Assembly (NCBI GenBank): GCA_046485135.1
Contig: JAWOHN010000066.1
Location: 1 to 15,828, forward strand
Length of the DNA: 15,828 bases
Direction: 5' to 3'
Origin: CAZAQS01 sp046485135
GTDB taxonomy: Bacteria; Chloroflexota; Anaerolineae; Anaerolineales; UBA4823
The translations under genes and the position numbers were made by a program. Of this stretch, positions 1-7,018 are shown piece by piece. The notes under the pieces are model-generated. The model saw nothing but the letters and a program-made list of their open reading frames with translations. It had not been told where the DNA came from and did not search any database. Within the stretch, counting starts at the first letter, position 1. Each line of letters opens with the position of its first letter.

Positions 1-739
1 TCGCCAGCGGCAGGAAGAAACCTTCCTCGCCTGCAGGTAGTGCAAATGTGCCCAGGTCCTGGTTATCGCCCTCACCCGAGACAAAGGCCGAGATGATCGT
101 GCCTTCGGCAAACGTGACCGGCGCCAGGTCGATCAGAGTCATGGCCCCACCGGGGGTGGTGATGATCAGGTCATAGGTGCCCGCATCCAGGGGGATGAAA
201 CCGGTCACATCGCCAAAGTTGACGTTCTCGAGCACCGGTGTGCCGTCAAACAAGCGCACATCGGCTGTCGCTGCCCCAGGCGCAAACGGCGCTAGGTGGC
301 CCAGCCGCAGGTGGAACTGCCCTGCTGCCGGAGCCGTCAAGTCGTCTTCCAGCAGGATCAGGTCCAAGTCCTGGTTCATGCCATCGCCCACCGCCACTGC
401 TGTGTAGTAGGTGCCGGCAGCCAGATCGATATTGGCTTCAATGGCCGGATCAGTCGCCCCAGTTGGTACCACACCGGCCGTGTAGGACCCGGCTGGAAGC
501 TCGATATATCCGGTTGAGTCGCCGTAATTAAAATCCTGGATCGCCGCCTCACCATTCAAGGTGACAGTCACCGAGGCGTCCTCGGCAAACGGAGCCAGAT
601 GGACAACTTGCAGATAAGCCACATCATCATTGACGATGTTTTGAGCAGCTTGCGTTGCCATAAATGGCTGCAGGACAATCAAAGCCATCAGCATTGTGAA
701 TATCACAAACGTACTCCAAATTTGCTGTCTTTTTGACAT
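1..739 (-). CDS. Secreted DUF4397 repeat protein, 3' end cut by window
   Basis: An open frame runs on the minus strand from an ATG at 739 to the window edge (246 codons, no stop). AGGAG lies about 11 nt upstream of the ATG (751-756 region). The N-terminus is a signal peptide: KRQ, then a hydrophobic run ending near ATQAA (about residue 32). Two homologous repeats follow. The first begins AYLQVVHLAPFAEDASVTV and the second HLRLGHLAPFAPGAATADV; each contains a 'xxNFGDxTGxIxLxAGxY' strand pair and a '(GEGD/GDGM)NQDL' end. This is the DUF4397 pattern, a beta-sandwich domain of secreted or surface proteins without known enzymatic activity. The gene is transcribed away from the selenoprotein gene. 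The C-terminus is not visible, so anchoring and total length are unknown. Family assignment is from memory of the motif. Confidence 0.85.
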   Translation of the reverse strand, partial: MSKRQQIWSTFVIFTMLMALIVLQPFMATQAAQNIVNDDVAYLQVVHLAPFAEDASVTVTLNGEAAIQDFNYGDSTGYIELPAGSYTAGVVPTGATDPAIEANIDLAAGTYYTAVAVGDGMNQDLDLILLEDDLTAPAAGQFHLRLGHLAPFAPGAATADVRLFDGTPVLENVNFGDVTGFIPLDAGTYDLIITTPGGAMTLIDLAPVTFAEGTIISAFVSGEGDNQDLGTFALPAGEEGFFLPLA

Positions 740-965
740 GATTATTTATTCTCCTAAATTTATTGACCGATGTTATGTAGATAAAACCGAAGTATTTCCA
801 GTGAAATCCCGTACCTCCTTCCCACTATTTATGCGAATTATTCCAGTATTTTACATTATTTGTAGATATATATTATATATTATAGTCAATAATTGACCGC
901 GAGTCGAGAGATTTTTATAACTCTCATAAAATCTTAATCTGGGGCAGACAGGAAGCGGAGTGTCT

Positions 966-985
966 GAAAATGGCCTATCATTTTC
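966..985. repeat. Perfect 7-bp inverted repeat
   Basis: GAAAATG (966-972) and CATTTTC (979-985) are perfect complements around a 6-nt spacer, about 110 bases upstream of the peroxiredoxin start. No T-run follows directly, so it does not look like an intrinsic terminator. It could be an operator for the redox gene or chance. No function is assigned. Confidence 0.35.
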
Positions 986-1052
986 GGGTTTTCCCACAGA
1001 TTCCCAAAATTCTCATCCGGGATTACAATTAGGGGGCTCAATCAAGGAAACC

Positions 1053-1061
1053 TGCTATTAT
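1053..1061 (+). promoter_or_regulatory. Possible extended -10 promoter of the peroxiredoxin gene
   Basis: TGCTATTAT fits an extended -10 element (TGN followed by TATTAT), about 36 nt upstream of the ATG at 1097. No convincing -35 hexamer lies 16-18 nt upstream, which is tolerated for extended -10 promoters. The assignment rests on sequence similarity only. Confidence 0.35.
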
Positions 1062-1096
1062 ATTAGTCGTCACCGATCGTACGGAGGAGAACAACA

Positions 1097-1849
1097 ATGG
1101 CCTTGAATGTTGGAGAGATTGCCCCAGATTTCTCTCTGGAAAGTCACCTTGGAACCACCGTCCGCTTAAGTGATTATCACGGGCGCTGCAATATCGTCCT
1201 GGCCTTTTTTCCACTGGCCTGGACGCCAGTTTGAACCAGCCAGATCCCATCATACCAGGCAGAACTGCACCGGTTTGATGGGGTCCGGACCCAGGTCCTG
1301 GGTCTGAGTGTAGATAGCATACCTTCACTAATTGCCTGGGCAGACAGCCTAGAAGGTATCACCTACCCGCTCTTGAGCGATTTTTACCCGCATGGACGAG
1401 TCGCTGACCTCTATGGTGTGCTCCGCACGGATGGAAGAAGTGAGCGCGCCATCTTTGTAATCGACAGAAAAGGTCAGATCCGCTATGTGGATGTACATGA
1501 TATCGATGAGCAACCGGACAATGAGGTGCTCTTCAAAGTATTAAGTGAGATTGAGCCACTGGCAGAACCTTACCAGCCACCTGCACAACCCGAACCGGTT
1601 TCAGCACTCCGCCAGGGTGTAGTGCTTTATTGCACCCGTTGGTGTCCCACCTGCTACCGAGCGCGCGCGTATTTTGAGCAACGCGGCATCCCCTACACCG
1701 AAATCGATATCAATTACGACAAAGAAGCTGCCAAACGCGTGCGCGAATGGGCCAACGGCAACCAGACCACACCCACCGTCGAGATCAACGGAGCCGTCAT
1801 TGTTGGCTACGATGAGACCAAACTAAACGAAATCTTTGGCCGTAAATAA
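1097..1849 (+). CDS. prxU: Selenocysteine peroxiredoxin-glutaredoxin fusion (UGA decoded as Sec46)
   Basis: The frame opens at ATG 1097, with GGAGGAG 6-8 nt upstream, and runs to TAA 1849: 250 residues if the TGA at 1232-1234 is read through. That TGA is codon 46 and sits exactly at the peroxidatic cysteine of the peroxiredoxin motif: P39-L-A-W-T43-P-V-U46, i.e. PxxxTxxC with Sec for Cys. Peroxiredoxin homology continues without a break after it (TSQIPSYQAEL, GLSVDS, YPLLSDFYPHG, SERAIFVID with the conserved Arg at 117, DVHDI). A proline-rich linker (about 153-168) leads to a glutaredoxin domain (about 173-250) with CPTC at 183-186 and TTPTV (cis-Pro 226). The only other cysteine in the peroxiredoxin part is C31, so the fused glutaredoxin is the likely reductant. 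The role is hydroperoxide reduction in the cytoplasm. TGA is an ordinary stop in at least five other genes of this window, so recoding is local. Without recoding only the C-terminal 158 residues would be called, from an internal TTG at 1373. The alternative is a nonsense mutation, which the SECIS-like hairpin and intact downstream frame argue against. Confidence 0.9.
1243..1285 (+). promoter_or_regulatory. Bacterial SECIS-like hairpin downstream of the UGA
   Basis: Eight nt after the TGA, 1243-1252 (GATCCCATCA) pairs with 1276-1285 (TGATGGGGTC): ten base pairs with one U-G wobble. A U-U mismatch follows (1253/1275), then ACC/GGT (1254-1256/1272-1274). The enclosed 15 nt (1257-1271) start with AGG, as I recall for the E. 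coli fdhF SECIS loop, and could fold further as GCA-GAAC-TGC (1259-1268). The apical loop begins about 22-28 nt after the UGA, inside the window known for bacterial SECIS elements, which lie in the coding region. The element also encodes residues 49-63 of the peroxiredoxin, so it is constrained twice. SelB binding is inferred. Confidence 0.8.
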
Positions 1850-1850
1850 A

Positions 1851-2750
1851 ATGAACTTCCATGCGTTGTTAGATCACTTCACAATAAAAGTAGCCACGCT
1901 TTCAAAATTCAGGTTTTTCAACAATTCGATTGAAAGTCCATCATTTGCTGAACACCTTGCTGCAATTGAGTTCGATATGCCCATCATCCAGGGAGAGGGC
2001 TATTACGAAATTCCTGCCAAAAGCCTAGTTGGCCCGCTGGATCCAGCTTTTCACATTGCCCAATGGCGCGGCAGCGAGTTTCCCATCTTGATCTTCCACC
2101 ACGGCAACAACGAACGTCCCTTCGATTATGGCGCGACGAGCAAGAACACCTTCAAGAACATCTTCCTGGTCAAGAAAGAGGAAATCTCAGCCAATTTGAT
2201 CGCTATCAGAGCACCCTACCATCGCTCTTTGAAGGAGTACACACGAGAGATGACTCACCTCTCAAATTTCTTGGCCATGCTAGCGGTTTCAACCTCACTG
2301 GTAGATAGCCTGGTGCAGTTGGCGCATGAGCGATTGATCTCGCCCATCGTTGTGGGGGGTATCAGCCTTGGTGGCTGGGTCACCAACCTTCATCGCGCTT
2401 ATTTTGGCAGCGCGGATGCCTATGTGCCCATGCTGGCTGGGGCAGCCCTGGAGGATGTGTTTCTCGAGTCAGCTTATCAATCCCTTTCCGGAGAAACTGC
2501 CCGGCAGAACCCAGAAATCGTAAAACAAGCTCTCAATTTTGAATTGCAGTTCCTACAAGCTCCAGAAGCCAATGTCTTTCCTTTGCTTGCCCGGCACGAC
2601 CAAATTATCCGCCTGGAGCGACAAAGACTATCTTATGCCAAACATCCACTAACAATTGTTAACAAAGGCCACGTCACAACTGCACTCGCTTCAGAGCGAC
2701 TACGCGAGCACATACTGAAGCGTTTAATCAATCCCAGGGATCAATTCTAA
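1851..2750 (+). CDS. Alpha/beta hydrolase of unknown substrate
   Basis: I chose ATG 1851, one base after the peroxiredoxin stop (TAA 1847-1849); a TTG at 1836 would overlap that gene. No Shine-Dalgarno sequence is visible, so translation is probably coupled to the upstream gene. The product is 299 residues with no signal peptide or membrane segment. Alpha/beta-hydrolase signatures appear in order: oxyanion strand ILIFHHGNNE (80-88), nucleophile elbow GGISLGG with S172 (169-175), acid candidate D250 in LARHDQII, and histidine H274 in NKGHVTT. This gives a complete Ser-Asp-His triad, so an active serine hydrolase (esterase, thioesterase or lipase-like) is likely. The substrate cannot be deduced. 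Pairing with a peroxiredoxin hints at clearing oxidised or esterified products, but that is speculation. Confidence 0.8.
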   Translation: MNFHALLDHFTIKVATLSKFRFFNNSIESPSFAEHLAAIEFDMPIIQGEGYYEIPAKSLVGPLDPAFHIAQWRGSEFPILIFHHGNNERPFDYGATSKNTFKNIFLVKKEEISANLIAIRAPYHRSLKEYTREMTHLSNFLAMLAVSTSLVDSLVQLAHERLISPIVVGGISLGGWVTNLHRAYFGSADAYVPMLAGAALEDVFLESAYQSLSGETARQNPEIVKQALNFELQFLQAPEANVFPLLARHDQIIRLERQRLSYAKHPLTIVNKGHVTTALASERLREHILKRLINPRDQF

Positions 2751-2883
2751 ATTCCACCAGTAGATTCCCCCCATTCTATACTTATCATCACTAATTTGAT
2801 GACTATTATCACCAATATAACGGTACTTTTTTCGCATTGTCCCTACAGGCTTTTCTGCTAAAATTCTATAGCTTTTTACCCTG

Positions 2884-2953
2884 CCAGCGAATTTTGTAAT
2901 GGGCAGATCTAAGGATCTTCTCTCTCGGCTGCCCTGCAGACGGCATTCGCTGG
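2884..2953 (+). other. Nested inverted repeats upstream of the secreted peptidase gene
   Basis: CCAGCGAAT (2884-2892) is perfectly complementary to ATTCGCTGG (2945-2953). Inside it, GGGCAG (2901-2906) pairs with CTGCCC (2929-2934), and an alternative inner hairpin is AGATC/GATCT (2905-2909/2914-2918). The structure ends about 30 nt before the ATG at 2984 and leaves the AGGAG free. It may be a structured leader of the peptidase mRNA; I recognise no known riboswitch class. Nothing else is evident in 2751-2983 apart from a weak hairpin near 2790-2810. Confidence 0.4.
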
Positions 2954-2983
2954 ATTGAAATTCCACTCACACAGGAGTGCTTA

Positions 2984-4231
2984 ATGAGATTTTATTGTCG
3001 CTGTTTGATCGTCCTTATTGTAATATGGCTATTACCCTTCCCTGTCTCATCCGTCTTGGCTGAGGCTCCCAACCCAAGCACCCCACAATCGCCACCCGTT
3101 ATCCCTGAATGGACTTTTCCAGATTTCTCATCCGCGCAAGATCTGGAACCTGATCTGCAATTTGGTTCGATCGACCTGGACGCTCTACCACCCCTCAAAG
3201 CTGTTTTGGTGGTTGGTCCAATCGATGGCGACTACGGATCTTGGACGCAAGAAGAAAAAGCCAGCATGGATCTGGCAGCAACGGAGTTGCAAGCCAATGG
3301 CGTCACGGTACACAAGTTTTATACGCCCAACAATAACTGGGAACAGATTAAGTCGGCTGCCCAAGGTGCATATTTCCTTCTTTACAGAGGCCATGGTGTC
3401 TATTGGGGAGATGAAAACTTCCCTGCTGATGTAGGAGGATTCGCTCTTAAAGATGGCATCATCTCCCCCGATGTTCTGCGGTCCGAATTACACCTGGCGC
3501 CCAATGCCATCGTAATGCTGTACGGCTGCTTCACTGCCGGGACCTCCAGCTCTGATGCGCTCCGTCTGACCAGCGCTGAAGCACAACGCCGGGTGGCCCT
3601 GTATGCCCAACCATTCATGCAAAATGGCGCGGCTGGTTATTACGCCAATTGGTTCGGCACAGCTTTCCAGATGTTCATCCGTTATTTATTTCAAGGCCAG
3701 ACTTTAGGGCAAGCCTATGAGGCCTATTTCGATTTCAGCGCGGCTACCGTGGAACGTTTTTCCTACCCGGCGGATATGAATCTTTCGTTCTGGTTGGATA
3801 AGGATGAATGGTACGAACCGAAGCCACAATACAATAATGCTTTCGTCGGGCTATCCTCGGCTACCTTGGTTGATTTGTTTGCTTCCGCCTCCATCGAACT
3901 TACTCCAAACTCAATCAACTATCTGGCTGAACCTCTCTCCACTCCACGCACGTTTGATGTTTTGATTAATACATCCATCAGAGACCTGGTTTGGACTACG
4001 AGCGTTAGCCCAAGTGTGAGCTGGATTGCTGCGCCAAGCCAAGGGACAGCCACCGACCCAATCCGGGTCACATTGACTCCACCGCAATCACTTGGCCAAT
4101 ACCAGACAACCATCACAATACAGACCACCAGCTCAAGCACTACTCCAATTGAGTTGCTCATCCCGGTTTCTCTACTTGTGACAGAAACGGTTAATATTAT
4201 GTACCTACCATCTGTAAATCTTGGACGCTAA
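2984..4231 (+). CDS. Secreted caspase-fold (clan CD type) peptidase-like protein with C-terminal beta domain
   Basis: The 415-residue product starts at ATG 2984 with AGGAG 7 nt upstream. A clear signal peptide covers residues 1-26 (hydrophobic LIVLIVIWLLPFP, cleavage likely after VLA), and a proline-rich spacer follows. The domain at about 72-255 has caspase-haemoglobinase order: strand AVLVVGP, helix, strand, then FLLYRGHGVYWG with H137, then NAIVMLYGCFTAG with C182. The His in a 'GHG' turn and the Cys after a hydrophobic strand are the catalytic pair of clan CD peptidases (caspase, gingipain C25 and CHAT-like). Residues about 300-395 form a beta-rich, Ser/Thr-rich domain with VSWIAAPSQG, which resembles BACON-like Ig folds. 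The end, VNIMYLPSVNLGR, resembles a C-terminal tail I recall from exported Chloroflexota proteins. Neither neighbour suggests a partner. Substrate and exact family are uncertain. Confidence 0.65.
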   Translation: MRFYCRCLIVLIVIWLLPFPVSSVLAEAPNPSTPQSPPVIPEWTFPDFSSAQDLEPDLQFGSIDLDALPPLKAVLVVGPIDGDYGSWTQEEKASMDLAATELQANGVTVHKFYTPNNNWEQIKSAAQGAYFLLYRGHGVYWGDENFPADVGGFALKDGIISPDVLRSELHLAPNAIVMLYGCFTAGTSSSDALRLTSAEAQRRVALYAQPFMQNGAAGYYANWFGTAFQMFIRYLFQGQTLGQAYEAYFDFSAATVERFSYPADMNLSFWLDKDEWYEPKPQYNNAFVGLSSATLVDLFASASIELTPNSINYLAEPLSTPRTFDVLINTSIRDLVWTTSVSPSVSWIAAPSQGTATDPIRVTLTPPQSLGQYQTTITIQTTSSSTTPIELLIPVSLLVTETVNIMYLPSVNLGR

Positions 4232-4265
4232 GTAGCCAACTGTCAGTTTGCCTTCCACAGCTTTC

Positions 4266-5165
4266 TCATTTATCCCGCCTCATTCGTCTACGCCGGCGCT
4301 CGCTTTGATCGCCAGCATTTGCACTCTCTTGACGTTGAGTGCTCAACCAATTTTGACAATTTTCGTCCACTCCCATCAGGACATCAGCAGCCAGGATAGT
4401 TTTGCGGATGTTTTCCTCGAGCGGATTGGTGATGGCACAGTTCATACCGGAGGCAATAGCCATTGCCAAAAAAGTCGCATTCAAAGTCTGCCGGTCTGGT
4501 AAGCCAAAGGAGATATTAGAGGCGCCGCAAATCGTGTTGACACCCAACTCCTCGTGTACACGCCGGACGATCGTGAACAATGAACGGCCTGCGGTAGGCA
4601 TGGCGCCGATCGGCATAGCCAATGGGTCAATCAGTACATCCTGACGTGGGATGCCATAGCTTTCTGCTCGTTCGACAATCAACTTGGCTATGCGAAAACG
4701 CTCTTGTGGGTCTTCTGAAATGCCTGTTTCGTCATTAGAAATACCAATGACAGCAGCCCCATACTCCTTCACCAATGGTAAAACCCACTCCAACCGCTCT
4801 TCTTCACCTGTCACCGAGTTAACTAAAGCCTTGCCTTGATAAGCTTTCAGTCCAGCTTCCAAAGCAGCCATAACAGATGAGTCGATACATAAAGGCACAT
4901 CAACCAATCCTTGCACAACTCGAATGGCCTCTGCCATGATAGCCGGCTCGTCTGCCAATGGGATGCCAGCATTGACATCTAACATCTGCGCGCCAGCCTG
5001 AACCTGAGTTAGAGCATCCATCCGCACTCGCTCGAAGTCCCCAGATGCCATTTCTTGAGCTAATTTCTTGCGACCGGTTGGGTTTATACGCTCACCGATG
5101 ATCACAAAAGGCTGCTCCGGTCCAATTTTTACCACCCGTGTGGGTGAAGTAAGTACGGTTTCCAT
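4266..5165 (-). CDS. Pterin-binding methyltransferase, corrinoid:tetrahydrofolate type (MeTr/MtgA-like)
   Basis: The roughly 299-residue protein has the pterin-binding TIM-barrel signatures: GERINPTG (about 24-31), LDVNAG, CIDSS, LVNSVTG and GASNISFGLP. These match AcsE-type methyl-THF:corrinoid methyltransferases and the MtgA enzymes that accept methyl groups from MttB-family systems. Here it most likely moves the methyl group from the corrinoid protein to THF. It is the last gene of the operon. A GTG at 5168 and the ATG at 5165 both follow MetF's TAA; GAGGAG lies 9 nt before the GTG and 12 nt before the ATG, so GTG is a real alternative adding one residue. The C-terminus, after the barrel, carries a basic tail with SERRRRRMRRDK, unusual for the family and shared in style with MttB and RACE here. 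Function by family: high confidence; direction of methyl transfer: inferred from context. Confidence 0.88.
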   Translation of the reverse strand: METVLTSPTRVVKIGPEQPFVIIGERINPTGRKKLAQEMASGDFERVRMDALTQVQAGAQMLDVNAGIPLADEPAIMAEAIRVVQGLVDVPLCIDSSVMAALEAGLKAYQGKALVNSVTGEEERLEWVLPLVKEYGAAVIGISNDETGISEDPQERFRIAKLIVERAESYGIPRQDVLIDPLAMPIGAMPTAGRSLFTIVRRVHEELGVNTICGASNISFGLPDRQTLNATFLAMAIASGMNCAITNPLEENIRKTILAADVLMGVDENCQNWLSTQRQESANAGDQSERRRRRMRRDK

Positions 5166-5168
5166 CAC

Positions 5169-6143
5169 TTAAATATGCTCCTCGTCATTTTGCATCGTTT
5201 GGTTGTTTGTTGGTCCATTCTGCTGAGTTCTTCGCGGCAATAAACCAGCTTCTTCAATGATTTCCGCAACCAGCTCTTCTTGCCGGTAGGCCATGACATG
5301 TACGCCGCTGACGCCACACAATTCAATCAGCTCCCGGATGATCTCCACGCAAATACGCTTGCCTTCCTCCCGCTGCCGGGTTGGGGAAACACTCTGGAGT
5401 CGCTTGACGATCTCATCAGGGATAACTACTCCAGGCACCTTGTCCCGCATCCATTCCGCTGCTTTGGCAGAGCGCAGCGGCCCCACACCCACCAAGATAT
5501 AGGCTTTCTCGTTCAAGCCCATGTCGCAAACCTGTTTCATAAACTCGCGCATGCGCGGCATATCAAAGCAGTATTGAGTCTGGATAAAATCAGCCCCAGC
5601 CTCAATTTTCTTACCCAGGCGCAGCGGACGATAGTCATAAGGGGGCACAAAAGGGTTCTCCGCTGCTCCCAGGAAAAGGCGCGGCGGCACTTCCAGCTTC
5701 CTGCCGCTTAATAAATGACCCTGATCTCTCAAAATCCTAGCTGTGCGGAGCAGACTGATCGAATCCAGATCAAACACTGGTTTAGCTTCTGGCTGGTCGC
5801 CTGTCCCCACCCCATCGCCTGTCAAACATAGCACATTGCGAACTCCCATAGCCGCCGCACCCAGTAAGTCCCCCTGGATGGCGATGCGGTTACGGTCACG
5901 ACAGGATACTTGCATTACAGGTTCGTATCCTGCGCGCGTCAGCAATGCGCACATCCCCACACTGGACATATGTACATTCGCTCCAGAAGCATCAGTGGAA
6001 TTGATCGCATCGCAAACCTCCGCCAGCACCAGAGCGCGCTCATACACCGAATGTGGGTCGGCGCTATCAGGTGGGTTCAGCTCAGCGGTCACCGCGAAAC
6101 GCCCTGATCTCAACACCCGCTCCAGGCGAGAGCCAGACTTCAT
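5169..6143 (-). CDS. metF: Methylenetetrahydrofolate reductase
   Basis: This 324-residue FAD-dependent TIM-barrel enzyme interconverts 5,10-methylene-THF and 5-methyl-THF. Motifs include the N-terminal VTAELNPPDSAD, the NVLCLTGDG strand-loop, and FIQTQYCFD. I chose ATG 6143, which overlaps the upstream MetV-like stop as ATGA (6140-6143); the longer frame begins with a TTG at 6167 and would overlap the neighbour by 28 bases. It sits between a MetV-like gene and the pterin methyltransferase. In this setting it probably runs in the oxidative direction, burning methyl groups from the MttB substrate, although a biosynthetic role for methionine is possible. The last 25 residues (TQQNGPTNNQTMQNDEEHI) look like a flexible tail. 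Confidence 0.9.
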   Translation of the reverse strand: MKSGSRLERVLRSGRFAVTAELNPPDSADPHSVYERALVLAEVCDAINSTDASGANVHMSSVGMCALLTRAGYEPVMQVSCRDRNRIAIQGDLLGAAAMGVRNVLCLTGDGVGTGDQPEAKPVFDLDSISLLRTARILRDQGHLLSGRKLEVPPRLFLGAAENPFVPPYDYRPLRLGKKIEAGADFIQTQYCFDMPRMREFMKQVCDMGLNEKAYILVGVGPLRSAKAAEWMRDKVPGVVIPDEIVKRLQSVSPTRQREEGKRICVEIIRELIELCGVSGVHVMAYRQEELVAEIIEEAGLLPRRTQQNGPTNNQTMQNDEEHI

Positions 6144-6640
6144 TCTCCCCCCAATAGCGTCTGCCAACCCCTGGGCATCATCTCATCCATTCGGTTCATG
6201 TCATTAACCCAGGAAGAGCTGTCTTTCAACGCGTGATTGGTCGGCGGTTGAACCACCAGGATTTCCAGCCCATAGGTTTTCATGTGCTGCGAGCGTTCCC
6301 AGGCCTGCACCCATATACAAGGCATGTCCGGCAGGATCTCGCAATTGCCATTGGGCAAAACCCCGCCGCACGGACCATTGCGCAGGTTCTTGGGGCAGGT
6401 CATCGGGCAGGTCATGCCGGTCGAATGCAAAATGCACTGCCCGCACATGCGGCAGTCAAAGATGGCGCCTTTGCCCAACCGCTCAGCCCGGATGAAGAAT
6501 TTTTCCAGGCGGCTTCCAGGCATCAGCCAGCGCCGCCAGGGCTTGATCAGCTGGTAAGTACCTCGGTAAACTTGTTCTAAGAGTTGGGGGGAGTTTTGCA
6601 GCCAGCGCAGCATCGTATGATCAATCCCAAGAAATGACAC
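6140..6640 (-). CDS. metV: MTHFR_C-type cysteine-rich protein, MetV-like partner of MetF
   Basis: The product has 166 residues with a dense cysteine pattern: C63-x2-C66-x2-C69, C78-x3-C82, the GPCGG cysteine C91, C100 and C108. This fits the MTHFR_C family (MetV), which forms a complex with MetF in acetogens and carries metal or iron-sulfur sites. The N-terminal third is rich in aromatic and basic residues. The start is GTG 6640; an ATG lies at 6613, and no strong ribosome site is visible at either, so the first 9 residues are uncertain. The gene ends in a 4-base overlap with metF, supporting co-translation and a MetFV complex. Its presence argues for a MetF that uses ferredoxin or another low-potential carrier rather than a plain NADH enzyme, but the electron partner is not in the window. 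Confidence 0.8.
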   Translation of the reverse strand: MSFLGIDHTMLRWLQNSPQLLEQVYRGTYQLIKPWRRWLMPGSRLEKFFIRAERLGKGAIFDCRMCGQCILHSTGMTCPMTCPKNLRNGPCGGVLPNGNCEILPDMPCIWVQAWERSQHMKTYGLEILVVQPPTNHALKDSSSWVNDMNRMDEMMPRGWQTLLGGE

Positions 6641-6700
6641 CGTTTATTGGTCGACAAAGCAGCTCAAACAATAAAACTTAATAATCAAATCCATCACCAG

Positions 6701-7018
6701 CTAACGCAGGAAACCTTTGTTGGTCATGATGGACTGCAGGTGCTCCGGGGGATAGCCGGCCTCAATCTCCTGGACCAATTGGACGGCGGCTTCCGACAGC
6801 TTCCCCGCCGGCGCCTCAGCTTCCATTGCCATCCAATCTGATGTGCGCCATTCGTCCAGGTAGCCGTCCGTGCTAGTTACGCCGGCAGCCATGGCGGCCC
6901 AATCGATCGCTTTTTGAAAGCGCTCAGAAAGCTCGCGCCCAATGCGCTCGCGACCGCTGCGTACTTTCACCTGGGCCGGGATATCACGCCAGTACACGAT
7001 CTGGTATTGAATACTCAT
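6701..7018 (-). CDS. 'Virulence factor' family (Virulence_fact) small protein of a methyltransferase cluster
   Basis: The 105-residue protein begins MSIQYQIVYWRDIPAQVKV and has a central WRTSDWMAMEAE segment. As far as I can recall it matches the small Virulence_fact family (PF13769), an uninformative name; such proteins recur beside MttB/corrinoid methyltransferase genes. The start ATG overlaps the DUF1638 stop as ATGA (7015-7018). There is no signal peptide, membrane segment or cysteine. The biochemical role is unknown; conserved placement suggests an accessory part in corrinoid methyl transfer. A 60-base gap follows before the MetV-like gene. Confidence 0.6.
   Translation of the reverse strand: MSIQYQIVYWRDIPAQVKVRSGRERIGRELSERFQKAIDWAAMAAGVTSTDGYLDEWRTSDWMAMEAEAPAGKLSEAAVQLVQEIEAGYPPEHLQSIMTNKGFLR

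Larger units (their letters stand above)
740..1080. other. AT-rich divergent intergenic region, no gene seen
   Basis: This stretch of about 340 bases separates the DUF4397 gene (minus) from the peroxiredoxin gene (plus) and should carry both promoters. It is far more AT-rich than its surroundings, especially 840-895. It holds two perfect inverted repeats: GTCAAT-A-ATTGAC at 885-897, and GAAAATG-N6-CATTTTC at 966-985. On the minus strand a TTGACT hexamer at 889-884 lies next to the TATAAT-rich tract, but I cannot place a clean -10 at normal spacing. The short plus-strand ORF over 696-896 has no coding character. I see no tRNA or known riboswitch. Confidence 0.6.

Noticed and set aside
177..531. 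Plus-strand ORFs over the DUF4397 gene
   Set aside because: They are antisense shadows; the minus frame has a signal peptide and two clear homologous repeats.
1232..1234. Nonsense mutation making the peroxiredoxin a pseudogene
   Set aside because: It hits precisely the one codon that Sec replaces in known selenoperoxiredoxins, the remaining frame is intact for 204 codons, and a SECIS-like hairpin follows. Not fully excluded without the sel genes.
1373..1849. Stand-alone 158-residue thioredoxin-like protein starting at an internal TTG
   Set aside because: The same frame continues upstream through the TGA to a good ATG and ribosome site, with peroxiredoxin homology on both sides; the TTG lies in mid-domain and has no ribosome site.
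4232..4265. Bidirectional terminator between the converging peptidase and methyl operon genes
   Set aside because: Only an 11-base palindrome (AACTG-T-CAGTT) is present, without GC-rich stem or T-run.
5169..6167. MetF start at TTG 6167
   Set aside because: It would overlap the MetV-like gene by 28 bases; the ATG at 6143 gives the ATGA overlap typical of this operon.
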